DNA from: JADJNW01 sp964596135
GTDB taxonomy: Bacteria > Bacteroidota > Bacteroidia > Chitinophagales > Saprospiraceae
DNA: 26,184 nucleotides
NCBI GenBank assembly: GCA_964596135.1
Contig: CAZQTF010000020.1
Location: 1 to 26,184, forward strand
Direction of reading: 5' to 3'
Below the pieces are notes generated by a model. That model searched no databases, was not told the origin of the DNA, and was given only the letters and a program-made list of their open reading frames with translations. This document shows, in pieces, positions 15,236-23,100 of the stretch. A program made the translations under genes and the position numbers. Each line of letters opens with the position of its first letter. Position 1 is the stretch's first letter.

Positions 15236-16415
15236 GTATCGCCCTGGAATATGCAAAAGCCGGAACCGTAACTGGTAAGCCTGGTAGCGAGAAATCTTCC
15301 TGCAATAGATCCAGATAATGCTGAATGATCAGTTGCTCGTCGAATTCCCGCATTACCTTCAGGCGAGCATTTTTGCCCATGATCAGCCGGTCAATTTTAT
15401 CCATTTGGATAAATTGCTCCATTTTATCTATCAGATCCGGTACACTACGCAATTGACACAGCAAGCCAGTGCGCTCATGATCCACCACTTCGCGGCAGCC
15501 GGGCTGATCGGTAGTAATAATGGGGGTTTCCATACTGGCAGCTTCCATCAGGATGCGCGACAGCCCTTCGCGGTAATAAGAAGGAAGCACGATACAATCG
15601 GCTTTTGCCAGGGAGGGGCGCACATCAATGGTTTCACCTAAGTATTCGATCACGCCCTCGTTTACCCATTGCTTGACCGTTTGAATTGGGATCGAGTGGA
15701 ATCCTTTCGGATCGAGCATGCCCAGGATACGGAATCGGGTACAGGGGTATTTTCGGCGCAAGATGCGTGCCGCTTCCACAAATTCATAGATGCCCTTATC
15801 CTCCATCAGCCTGCCGGAGAAAAGAAAACTGGGATGTTCCGGCATTTTTTTGTCCGACAGCGGTTTAAAGTAGTTCGTATCAACGCCTTCACCGGGTAGT
15901 AGCAGCAGCTTTTCCGGTTGCACCATGCGCATCTGTATCAATTCCTCTGCATCCCGTTCATTAAGGACTAATACTTTTTGGTGGAGCGGTAACGCCAGGC
16001 GGTACAAGTTCAGACCCACCCACGAGGTCAGCCCGTTTTTCCGGTTGCTCACGTGCCCCATGCCAGTGACGACGGCGTAAGACGGAATACCCAACATTTT
16101 TGCGGCGATTCCGCCGTAAATATTTGGTTTTATTGTATAATGAAAAACTGCATCTATTTTGTGCCGCCGGTAGATATGATAAAACTGGTTTAGTAAATTG
16201 GCGTCATCTAAAGGATTATTACCATAAAAATTAATATGAACCGGTTCGAAAATGAATTTTTCGCGCAGAAACTTATACTCAAAGCGATCGGGGGCAGCGA
16301 TTACGACCACCTTGATACCCATTTGCTGAAGTTTTCTCAATAGACCGATCCGGAACTGGTACACCCAACGGGCATAGTTTCCTGTAATGGCAATGGTTCT
16401 GATCTCTTTTTTCAC
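15219..16415 (-). CDS. Glycosyltransferase family 4 protein
   Basis: The product is about 398 residues with the GT-B fold of retaining GT4 enzymes. The N-terminal domain has VTGMGHVSN and HYTIKPNIYGGIAAKMLGIP. The donor-binding domain shows FSGRLMEDKGIYEFVEAARI, and the motif REGLSRILMEAASMETP carries the E-x7-E pair that contacts the nucleotide sugar; DQPGCREVV follows. It probably adds a sugar to a lipid-linked oligosaccharide or capsule precursor, in keeping with wecB and manC nearby; donor and acceptor are unknown. I chose the GTG at 16415 (then Lys-Lys-Glu-Ile) over an in-frame TTG at 16424. The last 17 bases overlap the end of wecB tail to tail. Confidence 0.9.
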   Translation of the reverse strand: MKKEIRTIAITGNYARWVYQFRIGLLRKLQQMGIKVVVIAAPDRFEYKFLREKFIFEPVHINFYGNNPLDDANLLNQFYHIYRRHKIDAVFHYTIKPNIYGGIAAKMLGIPSYAVVTGMGHVSNRKNGLTSWVGLNLYRLALPLHQKVLVLNERDAEELIQMRMVQPEKLLLLPGEGVDTNYFKPLSDKKMPEHPSFLFSGRLMEDKGIYEFVEAARILRRKYPCTRFRILGMLDPKGFHSIPIQTVKQWVNEGVIEYLGETIDVRPSLAKADCIVLPSYYREGLSRILMEAASMETPIITTDQPGCREVVDHERTGLLCQLRSVPDLIDKMEQFIQMDKIDRLIMGKNARLKVMREFDEQLIIQHYLDLLQEDFSLPGLPVTVPAFAYSRAILSEAI

Positions 16416-16710
16416 CGTTCTCAAATTTCATGTTGTGAGAAATGCCGAAATAGCAGTTCCTGTCATGTATTTATTGGGTTACATAAAGTGGCTAATGAAC
16501 AAGGAACAGGTTGTGAAAACCTTTGATATTCCTGAACGTGAATTAGGTGTTAAAAAATATTTATCCTCTGTTTATTTGCAACAGTACTGCTGCATTGGGA
16601 AGGATAAAGCCGGATTAAAGCCGAGCTTATGGGCAAGTTTTAGTGGTTTGTGAAGAGCATCTTGTATGATGGTGCAATTTACTATTCTTCTGATAAACTG
16701 TCAAAATTTA

Positions 16711-17796
16711 TCACAAATATTTATCTTTTTTTTGGTTTTTTAGTTGTTCAGTAATTTGCTTAATCTCTTGCTCCAATGCCATAGGGTAGATCAACAACAC
16801 ATCAGACTCATCTACGATGATAAAATTTTCCATACCCTTGATCACGACCAGTTTATCCGTTGGGGTGTGGATGAGACAATTTCTGACGTCCGTCAGAATC
16901 GGATCGCGGGCGTGAATCGTATTGGCATGGTTGTCTTTGGGAGACTCTGCATGAAGCGATGCCCAGGTACCCAGATCGGACCAGCCAAAGCTCGAAGGGA
17001 TGGTATATACATTTTCAGCTTTTTCCATAATGGCAAAGTCAATCGAAATATTGGGCGTGGCAGGGTATTGTTTATCAATGAAAGCCTGTTCCGCAGGTGT
17101 ATTGTAAACGGATTGTCCTGCGCTCAGGATGCGGTGAATATCGGACGCATATTTCTGCAGGGCAGTTAGAATAATTTGGGTACGCCAAATAAAAATGCCC
17201 GCATTCCAGAGGTAATCGCCACTGGCTAAGAATTCCTGTGCTTTTTCCAGGGGTGGTTTTTCCGTAAATTTTTTCACTTTGTGCATACCTGCTACTACTT
17301 CAGGTTGTTCAAAATGAATGTAGCCATAGCCGGTATCGGGGCGGGTAGGGCGGATGCCCAGCGTAATCAGCGCCTCGTGGGCAGCGGCAAAATCGAGTCC
17401 TTTTTGCAACGCAGCAATAAAGCTGGCTTCGTCGAGGATGACGTGGTCGGAAGGCGCCACAATCATGTTGGCGTTCGGATTTAGTTGCTGCAATTTGAAA
17501 GCCGCGTAGGCGATGCAAGGCGCGGTGTTGTTGCGTGAAGGCTCCAGCAAAATCTGATTGTCCGTTAGTTGGGGCAATTGTTCTTTTACAAGATTGCGAT
17601 AGGCGGCATTGGTGACGATAAGGATATTTTCTGCCGGACAAAGTTTCCGAAAGCGATCAAATGTGAGTTGCAGCAAAGACCTGCCAACGCCGAGAATATC
17701 GAGAAATTGCTTGGGCTTCGCGGTGCGGCTGGCGGGCCAGAAGCGGCTTCCGACGCCCCCTGCCATAATGGCAACGTAGTTATTTTGGGAAGGCAT
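16711..17796 (-). CDS. manC: Mannose-1-phosphate guanylyltransferase
   Basis: This 361-residue nucleotidyltransferase makes GDP-mannose from mannose 1-phosphate and GTP, the donor for mannose, fucose and rhamnose units of surface glycans. The pyrophosphorylase signature GGVGSRFWPASRTAKPKQF lies at 13-31. NTAPCIAYAA, VAPSDHVI, TGYGYIHF, FTEKPP and LWNAGIFIW follow in the usual order, and SFGWSDLGTW closes the active site. It lacks the C-terminal cupin isomerase domain of bifunctional ManC/AlgA enzymes, so it is monofunctional. The 295 bases between it and the GT4 gene hold no convincing gene. The start is the ATG at 17796. Confidence 0.95.
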   Translation of the reverse strand: MPSQNNYVAIMAGGVGSRFWPASRTAKPKQFLDILGVGRSLLQLTFDRFRKLCPAENILIVTNAAYRNLVKEQLPQLTDNQILLEPSRNNTAPCIAYAAFKLQQLNPNANMIVAPSDHVILDEASFIAALQKGLDFAAAHEALITLGIRPTRPDTGYGYIHFEQPEVVAGMHKVKKFTEKPPLEKAQEFLASGDYLWNAGIFIWRTQIILTALQKYASDIHRILSAGQSVYNTPAEQAFIDKQYPATPNISIDFAIMEKAENVYTIPSSFGWSDLGTWASLHAESPKDNHANTIHARDPILTDVRNCLIHTPTDKLVVIKGMENFIIVDESDVLLIYPMALEQEIKQITEQLKNQKKDKYL

Positions 17797-17827
17797 ACAA
17801 TTTTTGAATTTTATGTTTCTGCAGCTT

Positions 17828-17835
17828 CAAAAATA
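17828..17835 (-). promoter_or_regulatory. -7 box upstream of manC
   Basis: TATTTTTG on the minus strand matches TAnnTTTG and lies 31 bases before the manC ATG at 17796. I found no TTG at the ideal -33 spacing, and the region is T/A-rich, so chance is possible. Confidence 0.35.
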
Positions 17836-17884
17836 GACTTTTTTTGTAAAATCGTTCCTACAGAACACCATGAATCCCCAGCGA

Positions 17885-18403
17885 TTACACTTTGATCTTT
17901 CCACCCGGCACCGGGCTAAGGTCGAGCACGCGCAGGCGGCGGTTTTTGCCAAATTTGAAAGTGCGATATTTGAATATTTTAGGCACTATCCACCCCGTCA
18001 GCCACGAAACACCCGTAACGACTGCATCCGACCAGCGGTAGTTCGTATCGGGATTGTTATCGGTGAGCGTGCCAATGAGCGCATTGGCTGACCAGGAGGC
18101 GCCAAAAAGATAAAGTGAACTACGCACTCCTTTGCTCCAACCGATCGGGCGGCGCAGCTTTTCAATCTTCGAAACATCCACGTAACGATCTTTCATTACC
18201 AGTAGTTTTTTTTCTATATCAATATCTTCAATGTACCCCATGTACCACACTTCATCGCCTTGCAGCTTGTAGTTAATCGCTTCGCCGATGTAGATTTTTT
18301 TGGTTCTGTACCGACCAGCTTTTTCCATTTGCAGCACTTTTTGCGCCTGAGCCGGTATCCAAATAAAGCCTGAAAGAACGATAAGCAGTAGTAGAAATCG
18401 CAT
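17885..18403 (-). CDS. Secreted protein of unknown function next to rnpA
   Basis: The 172-residue product has a clear signal peptide (about residues 1-20, ending AQAQ). The mature part begins with a small beta-rich stretch (RTKKIYIGEAINYKLQGDEV, then VWYMGYIEDIDIEKKLLVMK). A hydrophobic segment in the C-terminal half (about 105-145) may be a membrane hairpin. The tail is basic and ends PVPGGKIKV. I do not recognise a named family. It lies 75 bases after rnpA on the same strand and could be co-transcribed with it. It is a convincing gene by signal peptide and composition; the function is open. Confidence 0.75.
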   Translation of the reverse strand: MRFLLLLIVLSGFIWIPAQAQKVLQMEKAGRYRTKKIYIGEAINYKLQGDEVWYMGYIEDIDIEKKLLVMKDRYVDVSKIEKLRRPIGWSKGVRSSLYLFGASWSANALIGTLTDNNPDTNYRWSDAVVTGVSWLTGWIVPKIFKYRTFKFGKNRRLRVLDLSPVPGGKIKV

Positions 18404-18478
18404 ACAGTTGTGGATGTGTTTTTAATGAAACATCTGGTGTTGGGAGTCAGTTTGCGTAGTTCAAAGAGCGTTTCGCGT

Positions 18479-18934
18479 TCACGTTTGGTTGCCCGCCCTG
18501 TATTTTTTTACAAAACGACGCAGCATGTCGCGCATGGCTTTGTTAATTTCTTCAAAAGGTAGTATTTCGGCGGCGGTATAAATGACCATGAGCGCGATTT
18601 GGTTGTTGGTTGCTGGCGGTTGATTACTCGTTATTCGCTGCTCGCGGTTCGCCCCTTGCCCCTCGCCCTCCAATGCCCCATACAAAATGTGTTTATTTAA
18701 CCGATACGCCTCGCGTACCAGCCGCCGGATGCGGTTGCGGTCCACCGCGCGCTTGAATTTTTTTTTGGAAACGCTCAAAGCAAATTGAACCGGGAATTCA
18801 CTTTTGGGCTCGTCCAGGGTCGTCCATACGAATCGCAACGGATAATGCGCAAATGAGTTGCCCATTTTGAACAATTGTTCAATTACTTTACGGCTCTTGA
18901 GCCGCTCACCGCGTTGGAACGTGAAATCGGGCAT
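18479..18934 (-). CDS. rnpA: Ribonuclease P protein component, with a low-complexity insert
   Basis: This 151-residue protein binds the catalytic RNA of RNase P and helps it process the 5' ends of tRNA precursors. The family signature is complete: FALSVSKKKFKRAVDRNRIR (51-70) runs into RLVREAYRLNK (71-81). The N-terminus (FQRGERLKSRKVIEQLFKMG) is also typical. Residues from about 86 to 112, between the signature helix and the last strand (LMVIYTA), form an extra polar stretch rich in Asn, Gln, Glu and Arg that most RnpA proteins lack; it makes this protein longer than the usual 110-130 residues. rpmH, the common neighbour, is not beside it here. The start is the ATG at 18934. Confidence 0.93.
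   Translation of the reverse strand: MPDFTFQRGERLKSRKVIEQLFKMGNSFAHYPLRFVWTTLDEPKSEFPVQFALSVSKKKFKRAVDRNRIRRLVREAYRLNKHILYGALEGEGQGANREQRITSNQPPATNNQIALMVIYTAAEILPFEEINKAMRDMLRRFVKKYRAGNQT
18599..18679. repeat. Low-complexity repeat-like insert inside rnpA
   Basis: On the plus strand this stretch is built from short imperfect units such as GGTTGTTGGTTGCTGGCGG, TTACTCGTTATTCGCTGCTC and CCCCTTGCCCCTCGCC. It stays in frame with rnpA and encodes a polar Asn/Gln/Arg-rich loop (residues about 86-112). A shorter, degenerate stretch of the same style (GGTTGCTCGTTTCTTGTTGC) occurs at 21588-21607, after the ABC transporter gene. I recall similar GCTCGTTGCTGGTT-like units scattered in Bacteroidota genomes, but I cannot confirm that here. 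Confidence 0.5.
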
Positions 18935-19015
18935 GAGCGCAAAGTTCGTGTTTTTTTTTCAAGCATGTTGCTTTTTCCAAACTTCCACGTCTAAATCCTA
19001 AAAACAGATTTGCGT

Positions 19016-19717
19016 ATGGAATGGTATGCCAAAAACAATCTCACCATCAAAAGTTGGGCAGAAGAAGATCGCCCGCGTGAAAAACTTCTGGCAAAAGGCA
19101 AACAAAGCCTTTCCGATGCCGAATTGCTGGCAATTTTGCTGGGCTCCGGCTCGCGCGATGAAACGGCAGTTAGCTTGGCGCAACGCATTTTGAAATCGGT
19201 GGATCATGATTTGAATGAATTAGGCAGGCGCTCTATTGCCGAACTGACCAAATTCAAAGGCATGGGCGACGCCAAATCTATCACGATAGTGGCAGCGATG
19301 GAACTGGGCAGGCGACGACAACTCACCGATGTAAAAGAACGCCCGCAAATTCGCAGCAGCCGCGACGCCTGGCAAGTCATTGCGCCGATTTTGATGGATT
19401 TGCCGCACGAAGAATTCTGGATTTTGCTGCTGAACCGCGCCAATAAGGTCATGAGCCGTGAACAAATCAGCCTCGGCGGGGTTGCCGGCACGGTGGTAGA
19501 TGCCAAAATCGTTTTCCGCAAAGCGATTGAAGGTATGGCGTCGAGTATCATTTTGGTGCACAACCACCCTTCGGGCAATTTGCAACCCAGCCAACAGGAC
19601 ATTGACCTGACCCGAAAACTGAAAAAAGCAGGCGAAGCCCTTGATATTACTGTGCTTGACCATCTCATCATTGCCGAAAACAGCTACTTCAGCTTCGCGG
19701 ATGAGCATTTGTTGTAA
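19016..19717 (+). CDS. radC: RadC-family JAB1/MPN-domain protein
   Basis: The 233-residue product has an N-terminal helix-hairpin-helix-like region (about 20-100; LSDAELLAILLGSGSRDETA and LTKFKGMGDAKSI) and a C-terminal JAMM-type metalloprotease fold. The JAMM metal site reads HNHPSG (182-187), with Asp195 ten residues after His184. RadC proteins are annotated for DNA repair, but the biochemical role is unsettled. I chose the ATG at 19016; a TTG at 19010 would add two residues. It is divergent from rnpA with an 81-base gap. Length and motif order are normal for the family. Confidence 0.92.
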   Translation: MEWYAKNNLTIKSWAEEDRPREKLLAKGKQSLSDAELLAILLGSGSRDETAVSLAQRILKSVDHDLNELGRRSIAELTKFKGMGDAKSITIVAAMELGRRRQLTDVKERPQIRSSRDAWQVIAPILMDLPHEEFWILLLNRANKVMSREQISLGGVAGTVVDAKIVFRKAIEGMASSIILVHNHPSGNLQPSQQDIDLTRKLKKAGEALDITVLDHLIIAENSYFSFADEHLL

Positions 19718-19794
19718 TATTTTTGAACAGCCCATTTTCCTGCAGCATAAAACTATCTTTTGTAATTTGCGTTGTTGAAAATACATAAAATTAC

Positions 19795-19806
19795 TGTTAC
19801 GTAACA
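19795..19806. promoter_or_regulatory. 12-bp perfect palindrome before the ABC exporter start
   Basis: TGTTACGTAACA is fully self-complementary and ends 4 bases before the ATG at 19811. It could be the site of a dimeric regulator that blocks translation or transcription, or a chance palindrome. No regulator for it is visible nearby. Confidence 0.3.
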
Positions 19807-19810
19807 CTCG

Positions 19811-21583
19811 ATGGCTACACCTCCTAATAAAAAATTCGACCTTTCGCTGCTGGGTAAGGTGATTGCGCTTGCCAAACCTTACCGCCAACTCTTTGGCTTT
19901 GCGGCGTTGCTGGCGGTGGTGCTGGCGCCGCTCTCCGTTGTTCGCCCGGAACTCATCCGCGTAATGGTGGATGATTACATTTTTATCAACGATTTTTCGG
20001 GTTTGGGGCGCATGGCATTGATACTTTGCGGTTTGCTACTGCTGGAATTTATTCTGCAATACATTTTCCAATATTCAACGGGATTGCTGGGGCAGTCGGT
20101 CGTGCGCGACCTGCGCGTGCGCGTGTTCAAACACATCACCAGTCTGCGTCTGAAATTTTTTGACCGAACGCCCATCGGTACGGCGACAACCCGTACCATC
20201 AATGACATTGAAGCTATCAATCAGATTTTTTCCGACGGTGTCATTACCATGATCGCGGATTTGCTCACCGTAGTGGCGGTGCTCGGGTTTATGATCTACA
20301 CCAGTTGGAAACTCACGCTGGTATGCATGCTGGTATTGCCATTTTTGGTGCTGGCGAGCTATATTTTTCAAAAAAAAGTACGTATTTCCTTCCAGATTGT
20401 GCGAACGGCGATTTCCAAAATGAATGCCTTCATGCAAGAGCGCATCACTGGCATGCGTACGGTGCAAATTTTTAATGCAGAAAGGCAGGAAGCTGAAAAA
20501 TTCAGAAAAATCAACCGGGAATATACCAAAGCCAACCTCGATTCGATACTGTATTATGCCGTTTTCTTTCCTGTTGTCGAAATTATTTCGGCGGCTTCGC
20601 TGGGCTTGATGGTGTGGTATGGCGCGCGCGGCGTCATTGGCAGCGATGTTACACTTGGTGCGCTCGTGGCTTTCCCGATTTACATCAACATGCTCTTTCG
20701 CCCCATCCGCATGCTGGCGGACAAATTCAATACCCTGCAAATGGGCTTGGTGGCATCGGAGCGTGTTTTTGCGGTGCTCGACCAGACCGACCGGATTGAA
20801 AATCAATCCGATCTGAAGCCCGATAAATTCCAGGGAGAAGTGGAATTTGAAAAAGTTTGGTTTGCTTATAATGACAAGGATTTTGTACTAAAAGATGTGT
20901 CGTTCCGTATTAATCCCGGCGAAACGCTTGCCATTGTGGGCAGTACAGGTTCTGGAAAAACGACGATCATCAACCTGCTGAACAGATTTTACGATATTCA
21001 GAAAGGGCATATCAAAATTGATGGTACTGACATCCGGGAATATGATCTGTACGCCATGCGCCGCCGGATTGCGCTGGTTTTGCAGGATGTATTTCTTTTC
21101 TCCGGTACGGTTTTTGAAAATATTACCCTGCGCGACAGCAATATTACCCGCGAGCAAGTGATCGAAGCTGCCAAAATGATCGGAGCGCACGGTTTTATTG
21201 AGAAATTGCCGGGCAGCTATGATTACAGAGTAATGGAACGCGGCGCTACGCTTTCCATGGGGCAACGGCAGTTGATCTCCTTCGTGCGGGCGCTGGTATT
21301 CAATCCTGATATCCTTATCCTCGATGAAGCTACTTCTTCAATCGACCCGGAAACGGAGTCCGTTATTCAATTTGCTATCGAAACGCTCATTGCCAAGCGC
21401 ACTTCGATCATTATTGCACACCGCCTGAGCACCATTCGCCACGCGAACAACATTCTGGTGCTGAAAAAAGGGGAGGTACTGGAATTTGGCCCGCACGAAG
21501 AATTGCTCAAAATTGAAGACGGTCACTACCGGAATCTCTACGAGATGCAATTCCTGCAAATGGAGGAGACGCTGGGAACGTAA
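19811..21583 (+). CDS. MsbA-like ABC exporter, fused permease and ATPase
   Basis: The 590-residue half-transporter has six membrane helices (about 25-300) followed by the nucleotide-binding domain. The Walker A loop is GSTGSGKTT (377-385), the Q loop lies in LQDVFLFSG, the signature is LSMGQRQ (481-487), Walker B is ILILDEATSSID (501-512) and the H-loop is His537 (AHRLST). Met in place of the first Gly of LSGGQ is a mild change seen in related exporters. It works as a homodimer or heterodimer and probably exports lipids, lipid-linked glycans or drugs; MsbA-type lipid A flipping is possible but unproven. The start is the ATG at 19811. It stands alone, 93 bases after radC. Confidence 0.93.
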   Translation: MATPPNKKFDLSLLGKVIALAKPYRQLFGFAALLAVVLAPLSVVRPELIRVMVDDYIFINDFSGLGRMALILCGLLLLEFILQYIFQYSTGLLGQSVVRDLRVRVFKHITSLRLKFFDRTPIGTATTRTINDIEAINQIFSDGVITMIADLLTVVAVLGFMIYTSWKLTLVCMLVLPFLVLASYIFQKKVRISFQIVRTAISKMNAFMQERITGMRTVQIFNAERQEAEKFRKINREYTKANLDSILYYAVFFPVVEIISAASLGLMVWYGARGVIGSDVTLGALVAFPIYINMLFRPIRMLADKFNTLQMGLVASERVFAVLDQTDRIENQSDLKPDKFQGEVEFEKVWFAYNDKDFVLKDVSFRINPGETLAIVGSTGSGKTTIINLLNRFYDIQKGHIKIDGTDIREYDLYAMRRRIALVLQDVFLFSGTVFENITLRDSNITREQVIEAAKMIGAHGFIEKLPGSYDYRVMERGATLSMGQRQLISFVRALVFNPDILILDEATSSIDPETESVIQFAIETLIAKRTSIIIAHRLSTIRHANNILVLKKGEVLEFGPHEELLKIEDGHYRNLYEMQFLQMEETLGT

Positions 21584-21629
21584 TACCGGTTGCTCGTTTC
21601 TTGTTGCCTCGGCTCGTTGGCACTTAGCT

Positions 21630-22235
21630 TCAGGAATCTTTCCATTTCCAGAGGTAGCGGCAAGCATAAGTGCGGTAGGGGCGCCAGGGTTCGGCGATTT
21701 CCTGTAGGCGTAGCTTTAGCGATTTGCCGGTTTCTGTTACTTCATACAAACGGATCATTGCGTTGCGGATGCCCAGATCATCCAGGGGCAGAATATCCGG
21801 GCGATTGAGTGTGAACATCAGGATCATTTCCACTGTCCATTGCCCTACGCCTTTGATCCGGGTAAGCAATTTAATAATCTCCTCATCTTCGTGTTTCGAC
21901 CAATCGTAACCAATTAACCCTTCTTGCTGGAAAAACGCAGCGATATTGCGGATATAACCTGACTTCTGGCGTGACAAGCCCACCGAGCGGAGTTTATCTT
22001 CATCAAAAGACAGTAACTGCTCAACGTGTGGATAGCCGTCGTCGAACAAATTCAGGAAACGTTCCTGAATGGTGGCTGCCGCCCGCACTGAAATCTGCTG
22101 GGAAATAATTGACCCGAGCAAATCAGAATAAACGCTGCCGCCGCCGGTCCATTCATACAATTCAGTGGAATCAATCACTACTTTGAGCCGCATGTCTTCA
22201 GACAAATGCGCAACAATATCCTCGTATGCTACCAT
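21630..22235 (-). CDS. AlkA-like DNA-3-methyladenine glycosylase (HhH-GPD)
   Basis: This 201-residue base-excision repair enzyme should remove alkylated purines from DNA. The N-terminal helices contain LLGSIISQQISVRAA (39-53), the usual SQQ-x-S motif of this group. The helix-hairpin-helix is IKGVGQWTVEMILMF (127-141), and the catalytic Asp lies in LPLDDLGIRNA (149-159), most likely Asp153. It lacks the extra N-terminal domain of E. coli AlkA, as many bacterial members do. It is transcribed toward the ABC exporter gene and ends 46 bases from it. The start is the ATG at 22235. Confidence 0.92.
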   Translation of the reverse strand: MVAYEDIVAHLSEDMRLKVVIDSTELYEWTGGGSVYSDLLGSIISQQISVRAAATIQERFLNLFDDGYPHVEQLLSFDEDKLRSVGLSRQKSGYIRNIAAFFQQEGLIGYDWSKHEDEEIIKLLTRIKGVGQWTVEMILMFTLNRPDILPLDDLGIRNAMIRLYEVTETGKSLKLRLQEIAEPWRPYRTYACRYLWKWKDS

Positions 22236-22339
22236 GCGCGCAAGGTAGCAAAAATCAATTAATTTGTTTGAGCTTGCTATTTTTTGTTTGAAAAAATGTT
22301 CAGGGAAAATTCGGAGTTTAGTGCTGTTGCGAAGTGTTT

Positions 22340-22840
22340 TTAGGCGATTGATGCCAACTCTTTGGAGGTTTTGCTAAAACGCAACTCAAGATACTGAGCC
22401 TTGAAGCCCATTTTTTTATAATATTTCAGTGCCGGATTGCCCGGCTCAACATGTAATGCAACATCGCCATCAGTGCGAGCAATTGCTTTATTCAGTACTT
22501 CCCGGATCGTTGTTTCATCATTGCAGTAATCTTTGTGGAAAGTTACGTACACAAAAAGGTTATTGGCGTTGTACCCTTCCATGCCAGTGCGGTTGACCAC
22601 TACAACAGCGATCATTTGCTTGCCGTCATAGACAGTAAGGACGAAACCACCAAAAGAAGGTTTGTGCTTGATGGCATATTCCACCGCTTCTTTTGCTGCC
22701 TGCCGGTTGGTGCTCTCGTTATGCTCACAAAGGAAATTGATCACTGCGCTTTTTTCCGCAGGGCTCATTCCGGTGAAAGCGTCGTAAAGGGTCGTCTCGT
22801 GAATCATGTAATTTGCTTTTAAACCGGTTTTCGTTTTCAT
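22340..22840 (-). CDS. GNAT-family N-acetyltransferase
   Basis: The 166-residue product has the GNAT fold: a central strand pair (FGGFVLTVYDGKQMIAVVVV), a LFVYVTFHKDY strand, and the acetyl-CoA-side segment ending EPGNPALKYYKKMGFK (about 132-147), the conserved motif B helix of GNAT enzymes. It should transfer an acetyl group from acetyl-CoA to an amine, but the acceptor cannot be told. The ATG at 22840 is used; a second in-frame Met is at residue 12 and could be the true start. It lies alone between the glycosylase gene and the divergent subtilase gene. Confidence 0.85.
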   Translation of the reverse strand: MKTKTGLKANYMIHETTLYDAFTGMSPAEKSAVINFLCEHNESTNRQAAKEAVEYAIKHKPSFGGFVLTVYDGKQMIAVVVVNRTGMEGYNANNLFVYVTFHKDYCNDETTIREVLNKAIARTDGDVALHVEPGNPALKYYKKMGFKAQYLELRFSKTSKELASIA

Positions 22841-23021
22841 GGTATGCAGAATGGTTAAAATTAGTGCAAAAATTCTGGTAAAAAAATTTTCGCAGAATAA
22901 TTTTTTGTAAAATCTGATTGATTATCAACAAGAAAGACGTTTACATTTTACTATTTCGTTAGGGCGACCTAAAACCGTTGTTATCCAATAAAAATTGTCA
23001 CCTCTCTGTCAAGTGAATCTT

Positions 23022-23029
23022 TACATTTG
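23022..23029 (+). promoter_or_regulatory. -7 box upstream of the subtilase gene
   Basis: TACATTTG matches TAnnTTTG and lies 71 bases before the ATG at 23101. A TTG at 22995-22997 is 24 bases upstream, a little too far for the ideal -33 spacing. Confidence 0.42.
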
Positions 23030-23100
23030 CATCAAATTAAATTTTGATTCAATTTCGCGATCGGTAAATTAATTCGAGCACTGTTTTATAAAACGCTGAT

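Noticed and set aside
16387..16653. Plus-strand ORF of 88 codons overlapping the start of the GT4 gene
   Set aside because: It runs antisense over the glycosyltransferase start, has no recognisable domain, and ends in the 295-base gap before manC. The part from the ATG at 16495 (52 codons) shows no family motif. I treat it as chance.
16692..16712. GATAAA/TTTATC hairpin at the manC stop as a terminator
   Set aside because: The stem is only 6 A/T-rich pairs, overlaps the stop codon and has no T tract after it on the minus strand.
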